Positions 1 to 7,709 of a stretch of 20,570 nucleotides of DNA are shown here, piece after piece (within the stretch, counting starts at the first letter, position 1; every line of letters begins with the position of its first letter). This DNA is from Priapulus caudatus (taxonomy: Eukaryota > Priapulida > Priapulimorpha > Priapulimorphida > Priapulidae): the NCBI RefSeq assembly GCF_000485595.1, contig NW_014577064.1:786127-806696 (forward strand), in the 5' to 3' direction. The notes under the pieces are model-generated. The model ran no database searches and was not told the origin of the DNA. It saw only the letters and a program-made list of their open reading frames with translations. The translations under genes and the position numbers were made by a program.

Positions 1-47
1 CGCGGAGTGACCCCCCCCCGCGGGATTTAATCCTGGCTACGCCACTG
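1..47. mobile_element. right end of a DNA transposon with TIR CAGTGGCGTAGCCAGG
   Basis: The sequence ends CCTGGCTACGCCACTG at 47, preceded by a C run and gggatttaat. The reverse complement, CAGTGGCGTAGCCAGG, has the same layout as the other hAT-like ends in the window (CAGGGCCGTA). The body lies outside the window, so superfamily and target duplication cannot be tested. Confidence 0.5.
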
Positions 48-1935
48 CTACAAATGGATCATCGTATCGCTGCATGTGCATGTATACATGTGTGTGAGCT
101 CGAGCCCACGGTACGAATTTTCTCTCAACACACCGTCTTATACCCCAAGCAGCAGAGACTTCTTATAGGCCCTTCTTCTTCATACTGAGCCCGTCACACG
201 ACACCGCGGACTCTAGCTGTATCATCCATTCGCCCCGCTGCAGAGTTCTCCGCGCGCCTCGCTCTGAATGCACTACTTTGATTTCTTTGACTCAAACAGA
301 ACCTTCAAAACCACAGAACCAAAGCCCATTGTAAAATTCTGTTATGGCCTAAGATGCGTAGAATAAATAACTATTTCGATGACACTTTTACTCATTATAA
401 GTAGATAAATATTATATATCTACATAATCTTGCAATCTTGTACATGTATTTCAAATGGTAAACAAGACTAACACTGCAGGTCTACTGTCTCCCTGGGTAC
501 GCGAACACTGTCTGGTACGGTCCGTATACCGGAACGTACCCTGTACTATCTAATATCCGGACCGTACCTCGCCACACTCCACTAACGAGTGAGGAAGTAC
601 GCCTACGCCTACGCCCTAACCCTAACCTAGACCATATCAGATAGTTACCCAGGACGTTCCGCAGTATCCCAGGCGAGACCCATAGACCCTATCAGCAAGT
701 TACGCACACATACTGTCGTTAAATAACCAAAGGTGATTTTTACTCTTGCTCAGGTCTCAGCGTCAACGAGTACGTAATAGCTCTAGACTAGTCAAATTAT
801 GCCTTTATATAGTAGTCGCTCAGCGAGATGAAGTGATCCGACTAGATGGCGCATTATGGACGTGTTGTGGATATAGAAATCAATTAATCACCCTAAACCT
901 AAACCCTAACACCTGAATTCTAAATAAAACAAAATTAACCACAAAAATAATAAAATAAATAAGAGACAAAATAGCCAACAGAAGTCGTCCCCTAGCGGAT
1001 CACTACCTCTCCCTTGTGCAAAATTTCTTATTATAGCTCCTTCCTCCTGCGACGGAGCGAAGGTCTACTCAATAAGTACGAGTACGTATACGTACCAGGA
1101 GTTAAGTAAAGACAAATTGTCTTTATTAACTCCTGATAGGCTGATACGTACGTATGTAGTATTACGAGAGCCCAGATGAGACTCGCTCATAACTTAAGAT
1201 TAAGATGAAAATAACACATTTAACACAAAGAATTGAATTATAGTGATATGATATATTTATATTAATAGTAAAATGTGTGTTTTTCATACGAAAATACATC
1301 AGAAAACTTCACTTATCTAACCGATCATAAACTAAAACAAATTATTACAGATGGCGTTTTGTTCTCTGTTGAAAGGTTTGTGAGTCGAAGCAAATCAAGA
1401 AGCAGCAAATCAGAGGAGCCCAATGGATATAACGTGTAGGAAAAATAAATTCGCGAGCCGGCGTCTATGAGTTCAGGGACACGAGTCTGCCCTCCACTGT
1501 AACCCCCAGTACCTAGTCTTTATGTGCCGGTGCCACGCTGAGGCAAATACTAGTAATCGTTACCGAGTTACGCGAAAGTACGTGAGTCACTGCCGGGAGA
1601 GACTGCCGGGAGAGACAGCACCTGGCTCCCTCGTGCAGTGTGCGAGAGTACGTACGTACGCATGTCACGCGCGTACGCCCCGAATGTTCAACTCATTGGC
1701 ACTTGGACCGTTGGAAAAAGCGCGATGAATTTACTACCAAAGTCTTAATGTTTATCTATTCTTTTTCGCCTACTATAAGCCAGTTCGTAGTTACAGTCTG
1801 CGCATGCGCGAACTTTGCCACGAATTCTTCCGGGTCAGGTCATTTGTGACAAAATAGTTCGTATTTCGACAGCACAATACACATACGCATCTGATACGCA
1901 TGCATCTGTGTGACTGTCGTTGCAATGCTACAGTC
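48..1935. other. unassigned non-coding stretch with small inverted repeats
   Basis: I found no convincing exon here. The stretch holds an 11-bp inverted repeat GGTACGGTCCG at 514-524 and 558-568, short telomere-like ccctaaccctaacc at 612-625 and ccctaaacctaaaccctaac at 890-909, and a hairpin at 1096-1135. A 13-base direct repeat ctgccgggagaga lies near 1590-1616. The rest is AT-rich unique-looking sequence. The short open frames at 1522-1849 resemble nothing I know. Confidence 0.4.
1096..1135. repeat. about 19-bp-arm hairpin
   Basis: The left arm caggagttaagtaaagacaa pairs with ttgtctttattaactcctg, with one extra base in the left arm. Flanks on both sides carry tacgta-type words (acgtatacgtac before, tacgtacgta after), so it may be the core of a small foldback element. 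No clear target duplication was seen. Confidence 0.55.
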
Positions 1936-2935
1936 TTCGCGTGTGCACGTACACGTGCGTGCGTGCATGTGCAGGTATATGTTCGTTCGGAGTGCTGGCG
2001 TGCGTGTACACGTACCGTGCGCGCGTACGTGCGTGTACACGTGCGTGGTTGCGTGCGTGCGTGTGCACGTATACGTTCGTTCGGGTGTGCGTGCGTGTAC
2101 ACGTACCCGTGCGCGCGTACGTGCGTATGCACGTACACGTGCGTGCGTATGCACGTACGCGTGCTGCGTGCGTGAGTGTGCACGTACACGTGCGTGCGTG
2201 CGTGCGTGCGTGCGTGCGTGTGCACATTTACGTACGTGTGTGCGTGCGTGTGCACATTTACGTACGTGTGTGCGTGCGTGTGCACGTACATGTGCGTGCG
2301 TGCATGTGCACGTAACTGCGCTGCGTGCGTGTGCACGTACACGATGCGCGCGTCGTGTGCACGTACACGTGCGTGCGTGCGTGGCTGTGCACGTACACGT
2401 CGTGCCGTGCGTCGTGTCAGTACACGTGCGCGCGTGCGTGTGTACGTACACGTGCGCGCGTGCGTGTGTACGTACACGTGCGTGAGTGCGCGCGTGCGTG
2501 TGCACGTACATGTGCGTGTGTGTGTGCGTGCGTGCGTGCGGGCGTGCGTGTGGCACGTACATGTGCGGCGCTGCGTGCGTGCGGTGTGCGCGTGGCGTGT
2601 GTGCATGTGTGTGCGCATACACGTGCGTGCGTGCGTGCGTGTGCACGTACACGTGCGTGCCCCGTGCGTGCCGTGCGTGTGTGCACGTATACGTACGTGC
2701 GCGCGTGCGTGTGCACGTACACATGCGTGCGTGCGTGCGTGTGCACGTACAGGTGCGTGCGTGCGTGCGTGTGCACGTACATGTGCGTGCGTGCGTGCAT
2801 GTGCATGTACACGTGCGTGCGTGTGTGCGTGCGTGTGCACGTACACGTGTGTCGTGCGTGCGTCGTGCGTGCGCTCTGCACATACACGTGCGTACGTCTG
2901 CAGCAATACGACGTGCGTGCGTGCGTCTGCGGTGA
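1936..2935. repeat. TGCG/GTGCACGTACACG satellite of alternating purine-pyrimidine DNA
   Basis: About 1 kb is built from short words gtgcacgtacacgtg and cgtgcgtgcg in a loose higher-order unit of roughly 26-40 bp. Two adjacent copies of cacatttacgtacgtgtgtg occur around 2222-2280. Nearly every step alternates pyrimidine and purine. Because stops are rare in such a repeat, all six frames stay open, which explains the long His/Arg/Thr-rich and Cys/Val/Arg-rich open frames over it. Those are not genes. Confidence 0.9.
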
Positions 2936-2949
2936 CTGACTGGACACAT

Positions 2950-3404
2950 TTTCACACGGCGATTGAGTCGCCCGACTGAGTCGCCCGATAAAATCGCCTA
3001 GTGTGTCCGGCCCTTTATGCTAGGCGGCACACGAGCGATTTTATCGCCGATCGCGGCGATTAAAATCTCCACGAATTTAAGCGCCCGATCACGAAGGGGC
3101 ACGACGTAGCGAATTTAATCGCCCCGCATTTTAACATCAACATGAATCAACACACGTCGATTGGTTTAGAAAAGCGATCGGGCGACAAAATACGCCGGAC
3201 ACGGCACACGAGCGAATTTGCCAGCGTAAATAATGCCGGCGTAAATAATCGCCCGAAAATATCTAACTTTTGGATACGGCGATTCGTTGCGGGCGATTAA
3301 AATCGGCGTCGACGTGAACGGGCACACGGCAGCAGCGAATTTTTCGACGATTTTAAAATTCGCGGCGATCGGCGATAAAATACGCTCGTGTGCACCATAC
3401 CTTT
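2950..3404. mobile_element. palindromic MITE cluster built from GGCGATT/AATCGCC words
   Basis: The strongest pair of inverted ends is 3026-3057 (cacacgagcgattttatcgc then cgatcgcggcg) against 3361-3394. These match over about 30 bases with two single-base gaps. Inside are more inverted copies of the same words (acgtgaacgggcacacgg, gggcgattaaaatcg, agcgaatttaatcgcc). The outer left part, 2953-3007, forms a second smaller palindrome (acacggcgatt ... aatcgcctagtgtgt). No open frame of note is present, so it is a non-autonomous element or several nested ones. I cannot name its superfamily. Confidence 0.65.
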
Positions 3405-3467
3405 AGAACCAAGTAAATATATTGTGGCTGAATTTGCTCTAAAAGTTGTGGCTATCGTTTTTTCTGA

Positions 3468-3489
3468 GCAACGCCGGGTACCCGACTAG
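3468..3489 (+). mobile_element. Helitron-like 3' end (hairpin then CTAG/T)
   Basis: GCAACGCCGGGT is followed by a CGGGTACCCG palindrome (3475-3484) and CTAG (3486-3489), then T and a TA array. Helitron-type elements end in a short GC hairpin followed by CTRR, next to a T. The same 12-mer GCAACGCCGGGT occurs on the minus strand at 9762-9773 with CTAG close by. The 5' end was not found. Confidence 0.4.
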
Positions 3490-3542
3490 TTATATATATA
3501 TAATATATATATATATATATTACTATATCCTATTATCTACTC

Positions 3543-3576
<34 letters not shown>
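3489..3576. repeat. (TA)n microsatellite, two blocks
   Basis: TA repeats run about 3490-3521 and 3546-3576, separated by ctatatcctattatctactcctga. They sit directly after the Helitron-like end. Confidence 0.95.
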
Positions 3577-3579
<3 letters not shown>

Positions 3580-3695
3580 CAACACACTTAGTGTTTGTGA
3601 TATTGAATATCACGTTGCAATCCTTCTTCACATACAGTACTTAATAGATTTCCCCATCTCTATGCTAAATTTGTTTTCGTTCTTTTGTTTACTAG

Positions 3696-3777
3696 CTCCG
3701 TCGAACTTGAAGATGATGTCTACCACAGCAGAGACAAGCAAGTCGGTTTTCCGCTTGTGGAGAATGGGAAATCTGCG
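3696..3777 (+). CDS. weak candidate internal exon, unknown protein
   Basis: A strong acceptor context precedes it: a tgctaaat branch-like word, then ttgttttcgttcttttgttt and actag. It is followed by the donor-like gcg/GTAGTA. One frame is fully open and gives 27 residues beginning SVELEDDVYHSRDK and ending VENGKSA. A second frame is open too and reads MMSTTAETSKSVFRLWRMG before a stop at the boundary. I do not recognise either. The exon's end phase (0) does not match the phase needed by the homeobox exon, so it is not an obvious part of rough. It may be a chance match to splice signals. Confidence 0.18.
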
Positions 3778-4480
3778 GTAGTATTATGTGCTAATTGTTA
3801 GCATGTTTTTTCGTAATGCGTAAAAACTAGCACGCTAGTGGATATTATAACAGTAAGAAGTCACTAGAGTGGCAGATATACCTAAATTGCAAATCGATAG
3901 CGAAATCGATTGATCTAACCACACTCAGGCTCAGCGTAGACTGTTTACGTACGTTTTGTTGAAGCAACATGGGGACACAGCGCGTGTGGAATCGTCTGGC
4001 GTAATATAGTGTCACCGGGAACGCCGTTGCTGTTAGTTTAGTCGTGCGATTAGTGTGGCATCACTGCATGAGTGGTGATTTACTATAGCCTGCATAATTA
4101 TAATGTACCTTAGCCCGACAGGCTGGCGACCGGAGTCTTCTAACCCTAGCAAGACCGTTTTTTGGAGCTAAATGTACCTGTAAAAAACACTACAGCTTCC
4201 TACAGTCGCAATTAAACAGCTGTGACACAACCATTTTATCTATTTTGTGCGTTTTTTCATTCAATGAATTAATTCAATAAAAATAAGACAAGCAAATTAA
4301 CATAATAGTATACTCTCAGCATACAGACTTCGTACAACGAAGATATAGCATTTTATCGTGATTTTTCTAAGGCTTTTGCAAGACTAAAAGTCGATTTTCC
4401 AGGATTCGAGATATATAGGCCAAAATACAATCTTTAATTATTAACAACAGTGAGTAAACAAAAATATGTCAATCAACCAA
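3778..4480. other. unassigned non-coding stretch
   Basis: Mixed-composition sequence with no open frame of interest and no recognised element. There is an AT-rich section near 4230-4470 and a cccgacaggctggcgacc patch near 4114. I see nothing I can name. Confidence 0.4.
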
Positions 4481-4647
4481 TAGCTATTCCCCCCCCGGGA
4501 TTAAATCTAAGGGGGCGGAGGGGCGGGTGCATATGTTGTTGGCATGTTTTATCGACTTGAAACAGTCCTGCTGGTTTAAATAAAGTAGCCTTCTAAATCT
4601 TAGGGGGGGCGACCCCCCTCATCGCCCCCCCCCTGGCTACGCCACTG
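4481..4647. mobile_element. DNA transposon fragment ending CCTGGCTACGCCACTG
   Basis: The right end at 4647 has the same terminal 16 bases as the element ending at 47, again behind a long C run. Around 4492-4513 lies ccccccgggattaaatcta, which resembles the sub-terminal part of the element at 1-47 (gcgggatttaatcc). It suggests a nested or truncated relative. The left terminus CAGTGGCGTA was not found upstream, so the real length is unknown. Confidence 0.5.
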
Positions 4648-4739
4648 ATCTGTAGACGGATATAAACAGCGACGCTTTCGAGCATGCGCAGTGCACCACA
4701 GCGTGCACACACGGCGTGTCTTCTGCAGCGGTTACGGAA

Positions 4740-4798
4740 CGTTAGTACGCTATGTGTTAGTACTCGATATGTTAGTACACGGATGTGTTAGTCGCTAG
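4740..4798. repeat. 16-17-bp degenerate tandem repeat, gttagtac units
   Basis: Four units start with gttagt: acgttagtacgctatgt, gttagtactcgatat, gttagtacacggatgt and gttagtcgctagc. They are short and imperfect. No function is suggested by the context. Confidence 0.7.
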
Positions 4799-5000
4799 CT
4801 ACGTCGCCAGCCACTCATCAGCTCAAGTACACGACGCAGCGAAAGCAATAGCAATACTGCCAATAGCAAGAGCGTGCATGATAATAGCCCAAGCCCCGTG
4901 TTACCGTGTACAGCAGGAGGAGCGAGACAGGAGGCACCTCTCCTCGACACGAGCGAGTAAACACGACCATTCTCAGCATCGGATCGCGTGTGTTTGCACG

Positions 5001-5178
5001 GGTTCAAGGATAGAGATGATGTCCAGTACGGTGATTGGATAGGATGATGTTAGTTGATAAGATAGGACTGGACATCTTCTCTATCCCTGAAAAAGGATAG
5101 AGATGATGTCCAGTACGGTGATTGGATAGGATGATGTTAGTTGATAAGATAGGACTGGACATCTTCTCTATCCCTGCC
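5001..5178. mobile_element. twin palindromic MITE flanked by 9-bp target duplication
   Basis: Two identical 79-bp palindromes (5008-5086 and 5095-5173) lie in tandem. Each begins ggatagagatgatgtccagt and ends with its near inverse, actggacatcttctctatcc. The pair is bounded by direct 9-mers gtttgcacg at 4992-5000 and 5179-5187, which look like a target-site duplication for the whole pair. A 9-bp duplication is typical of Mutator-like (MULE) insertions. The assignment rests on that length alone. No protein is encoded. Confidence 0.65.
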
Positions 5179-5187
5179 GTTTGCACG

Positions 5188-5743
5188 CACGCCGGCACAC
5201 CCTCGTGGGTAGACCCTACTCGTGGACGTAGCGGCACGCGTGACCGGTTTCTGCTCCACACTAACGTCACAACGAGCGCCACCAAACTCGCAAATCAGAA
5301 AACCATATATGTACTCACCTCAAACGTCAACACTGTCGGGTATCGTTTTCGAGAAGACGGCGATGCCTAGCGTGCAGCCTGTGGCGACTGTATGTATGTG
5401 GAAATAAAGCACGGTGGAAACTGCACGCGGTAGACTGGGATGTGGTAAGGTATAGGCAGCGAATGCAACTCTGGTATAGGTGATTCCGATGACGGCGCAG
5501 CGCCGTGCGCATGCGCAGCCGTCGCGTATAAATTCAGATCGATATCTGCGTGGTGGAAAATTACCGCGTCACACAGCGACTGTCGGCGAGCGGTAGTCGC
5601 AGACGACGCGTGCAGGCACACGGAGCGAGTACGGATGTACTTAGCTTGCTTACGAAACTTAGCTGTGATCACGACTGCTATTCGACGGCGGTTTGCGCAG
5701 GCAGCGCACCTATATTTCACAGCCGATGTTACTCCATGTGATA
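5188..5743. other. unassigned GC-moderate stretch
   Basis: Several overlapping open frames of 60-160 codons cover this stretch on both strands, none with a motif I recognise or a clear splice context. The longest (minus strand, 5367-5840) runs into telomere-type repeats that give Asn-Pro repeats, so it is unlikely to be coding. Confidence 0.35.
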
Positions 5744-5882
5744 CTCCATTAGGAGTGTTCCCAACTTTAATGTCATTAATGGTTAGGGTTATGATATAGG
5801 TTAGGTTAGGGTTAGGGTTAGGGTTAGGATTATCAATCATTAATCATTAATGATATCAAAGTTGGGAACACTCCTAATGGAG
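5744..5882. mobile_element. 139-bp MITE with perfect 25-bp inverted ends and telomere-like core
   Basis: The left end, 5744-5768, starts CTCCATTAGGAGTGTTCCCA. The right end, 5858-5882, is its exact inverse over 25 bases. Inverted similarity continues inward with mismatches (tgtcattaatg against cattaatgatat). The core holds a TTAGGG-type array (about 5781-5829). There is no open frame. No clear target duplication was seen (left flank ...gtgata, right flank cgttat...), so the superfamily is open. Confidence 0.85.
5798..5829 (+). repeat. interstitial telomere-like (TTAGGG)n tract
   Basis: The stretch reads ggttaggttagggttaggg and continues with TTAGGG units to about 5829. It contains three perfect TTAGGG hexamers plus TTAGG variants. 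It lies in the core of the inverted-repeat element, so it travelled with or arose inside that element rather than marking a chromosome end. Confidence 0.85.
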
Positions 5883-5905
5883 CGTTATAGACATTTTAAT
5901 GAGGA

Positions 5906-5993
5906 GGCGCGTGCGGGGGTAAGTATAGGCGCGTGCGGGGGTAAGTATAGGCGCGTGCGGGGGTAAGTATAGGCGCGTGCGGGGGTAAGTATA
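5906..5993 (+). repeat. 22-bp tandem repeat, four identical copies
   Basis: The unit ggcgcgtgcgggggtaagta+ta is repeated four times without visible differences, then fades at ggcgaatt. Each unit contains ggGTAAGTAT, which looks like a splice donor, though no exon is evident upstream. Confidence 0.92.
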
Positions 5994-6061
5994 GGCGAAT
6001 TATATAGGAAGCGGGTCTAATATGACTCTACGGAGAAGGAATATCACGCAGAACAGTTAGA

Positions 6062-6470
6062 TGGAGAGAGGAGGAGAAAGATGAGGGGTGGGAGGAGTAG
6101 GAGAAAGATGAGGGGTGGGAGGAGTAGGAGAAAGATGAGGGGTGGGAGGAGGAGTAGGAGAAAGATGAGGGGTGGGAGGAGGAGTAGGAGAAGATTGAGG
6201 GGTGGGAGGAGTAGGAGAAGAGTGAGGGGTGGGAGGAGGAGTAGGAGAAAGATGAGGGGTGGAGGAGGAGTAGGAGAAGATGAGGTGGAGAGTAGGGAGA
6301 AAGATGAGGATGGAGGAGTGGAAAAGATGAGGGGTGGAGGAGTGAGGAGAAAGATGAAGGGTGGGAGGAGAGTAGGAGAAAGATGAGGGTGGGAGGAGTA
6401 GGAGAAAGTGAGGGGTGGAGAGAGTAGGAGAAAGATGAGGGGTGGGAGGAGGAGTACGGTAAGGGTTAGG
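6062..6470. repeat. purine-rich minisatellite, unit about 27-30 bp
   Basis: The units are variants of gagtaggagaaagatgag followed by gggtgggag. Roughly 13-14 copies are present, with length changes of 1-3 bases. The plus strand is almost free of pyrimidines apart from single T residues. Open frames across it are low-complexity Arg/Gly-rich and not credible genes. Confidence 0.9.
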
Positions 6471-7067
6471 AAATGTGTGGAATAAAGAAAGGTAGGCGAA
6501 AAAAGGAGGAGGGCAGAAGAAGAAGAAGAAAGAAAGATGAAGAAGAAGTAAGAAAGAAGAATAAGAAGAAGAAGAAGCAAGAAAGAGAAGAAGAAGAAAA
6601 AAAGAAGAGAAGAAAAGAAGACGAAGAAGAGAGAAGAAGTAAAAAAGAAGAAGAAGAAGAGAGAAGAAGAAGAAGGAAGAAGAAGAAGAAGAAGAAGAAG
6701 AGAAGAAGAAGAAGAAGAAGAGAAGAAGAAGAAAGAAGAAGAGAAGAAGAAGAAAAGAAGAAGAAGAAGAAGAAGAAGAAAGAAGAAGAGAAGAAGATGA
6801 AGAAGAAGAAGAAGAAGAAGAAGAAGAGAAAGAAGAAGAAGAAGAAGAAGAAGAAGAAGAAGAAAGAGAAGAAGAAGCAGAAGAAGAAGAAGAAGAAGAA
6901 GAAGAAGAAGAAGAAGAAGAAGAAGAAGAAAGAAGAGAAGAAGAAGAAGAAGAAAGAAAGAAGCAGAAGAAGAAGAGAACGAGACGAACGAAGAAGAAGA
7001 GAGAGGAAGAAGAAAGAAAAAAGAAGAAAGAAGAAGAAGAAGAAGAAGATGGAAAAGGAGATAGAAG
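6471..7067. repeat. imperfect (GAA)n polypurine tract
   Basis: About 590 bp of GAA/GAAA/GAGA units with hardly any pyrimidines. Long Lys/Glu frames on plus and Leu/Ser/Phe frames on minus follow from the repeat and are not annotated. Together with the minisatellite before it, this makes about 1 kb of purine-strand asymmetry. Confidence 0.92.
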
Positions 7068-7526
7068 CCCGGGGGGGGGGGGGTCACTATAATATGCCGG
7101 TATTTACCATGTGCGTTCGCAAATTTCCCTCGAATCGTTTCAAGGTCAAGGCACTGCGCCCACAGTATGGCCCCCCTCACGGGGGCCGCTCATCGACGAA
7201 CACATATGTACCCACCAAGGCCTCGAACGGGCGCCCGTAGCACACTGAAACTTACAACGCGCCGCTAAGACAAATGCATCAGTCTAGAGGAGCAGATGAG
7301 GCAAGACCTCTCATAGGGGGTAGGGTCCGGGTAGGAACTCTTTCATTGTGTATGAGATAGGGTGGGATTATTTTCTATTGGTGTATGCAATAGGGGGGTG
7401 GTAGCTTTTAATTGTGGTCTGCAATAGGAGGTAGGGTTTTCCAATGTGCAGTTCGCACTAGGGAGCCTATTATTTTTAGTGAGAACGCACATGGTGTAAT
7501 ACCGGCAAATATAGTGACCCCCCGGG
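7068..7526. mobile_element. 459-bp MITE with about 45-bp inverted ends, inside the purine tract
   Basis: The left end, 7068-7115, reads CCCGGGG, a G run, GTCACTATAATATGCCGGTA and then tttaccatgtgcgttc. The right end, 7481-7526, is its inverse (gaacgcacatggtgtaat, accggcaaatatagtgac, ccccccggg) with a few differences. Purine-rich sequence continues on both sides (aggagatagaag before, aagagaaggagg after), so the element appears to have landed in the tract. The flanking 8-mers match at 6 of 8 positions, but low complexity makes this weak. It encodes no recognisable protein. Confidence 0.8.
7310..7465. repeat. degenerate 33-40-bp internal repeats of the MITE
   Basis: Four loose units each run from a tttcattgtgtatgagatag-type word into taggg or atagg: ctttcattgtgtatgagata, ttctattggtgtatgcaata, ttaattgtggtctgcaatag and tccaatgtgcagttcgcact. 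They lie between the inverted ends. Confidence 0.55.
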
Positions 7527-7709
7527 AAGAGAAGGAGGAAGAGGAGAAGGAGGAGGAGGAGGAGCAGGGAGGGAAGAGAATGAGGAGGAAGAATAGTGTG
7601 TGAGAAAGGAGAGATATAAATGAGGGTGGGGTTAAGGAGCGAGAACAGAAAGAACTACAGAGCAAGCATTGTAGCAGGGCAATGACCATGCAGTGTACGC
7701 ATATGGTTA
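7527..7709. other. continuation of purine-rich DNA and short unassigned spacer
   Basis: gagaaggaggaagaggagaa and similar purine sequence runs to about 7625. A short mixed stretch then leads into the minisatellite. No gene was seen. Confidence 0.6.

Noticed and set aside
890-909. Chromosome-end telomere tract
   Set aside because: Only a few degenerate units within ordinary sequence, so an interstitial chance or relic match.
1791-2979. Several open frames of 100-371 codons on both strands
   Set aside because: They come from a stop-poor TGCG/ACGTACACG satellite, are open in all six frames and give only His/Arg/Thr or Cys/Val/Arg repeats.
3696-3777. Upstream exon of the rough gene
   Set aside because: The phase at its end does not fit the homeobox exon and it lies 14 kb away with no supporting evidence, so it is listed only as a weak unknown exon.
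5367-5840. 157-codon minus-strand open frame starting with Asn-Pro repeats
   Set aside because: Its start is translated telomere repeat inside a MITE and the rest has no motif.
6044-7240. Open frames of 378 (minus) and 255 (plus) codons
   Set aside because: They are translations of GAA/GGA purine repeats (poly Lys/Glu or Leu/Ser) with no domain.
7084-7518. A CACTA (EnSpm) element, because the inverted ends contain CACTATA
   Set aside because: The inverted match continues outside CACTA through ggt/acc into the C/G runs, so CACTA is not the terminus and no 3-bp direct duplication is seen.
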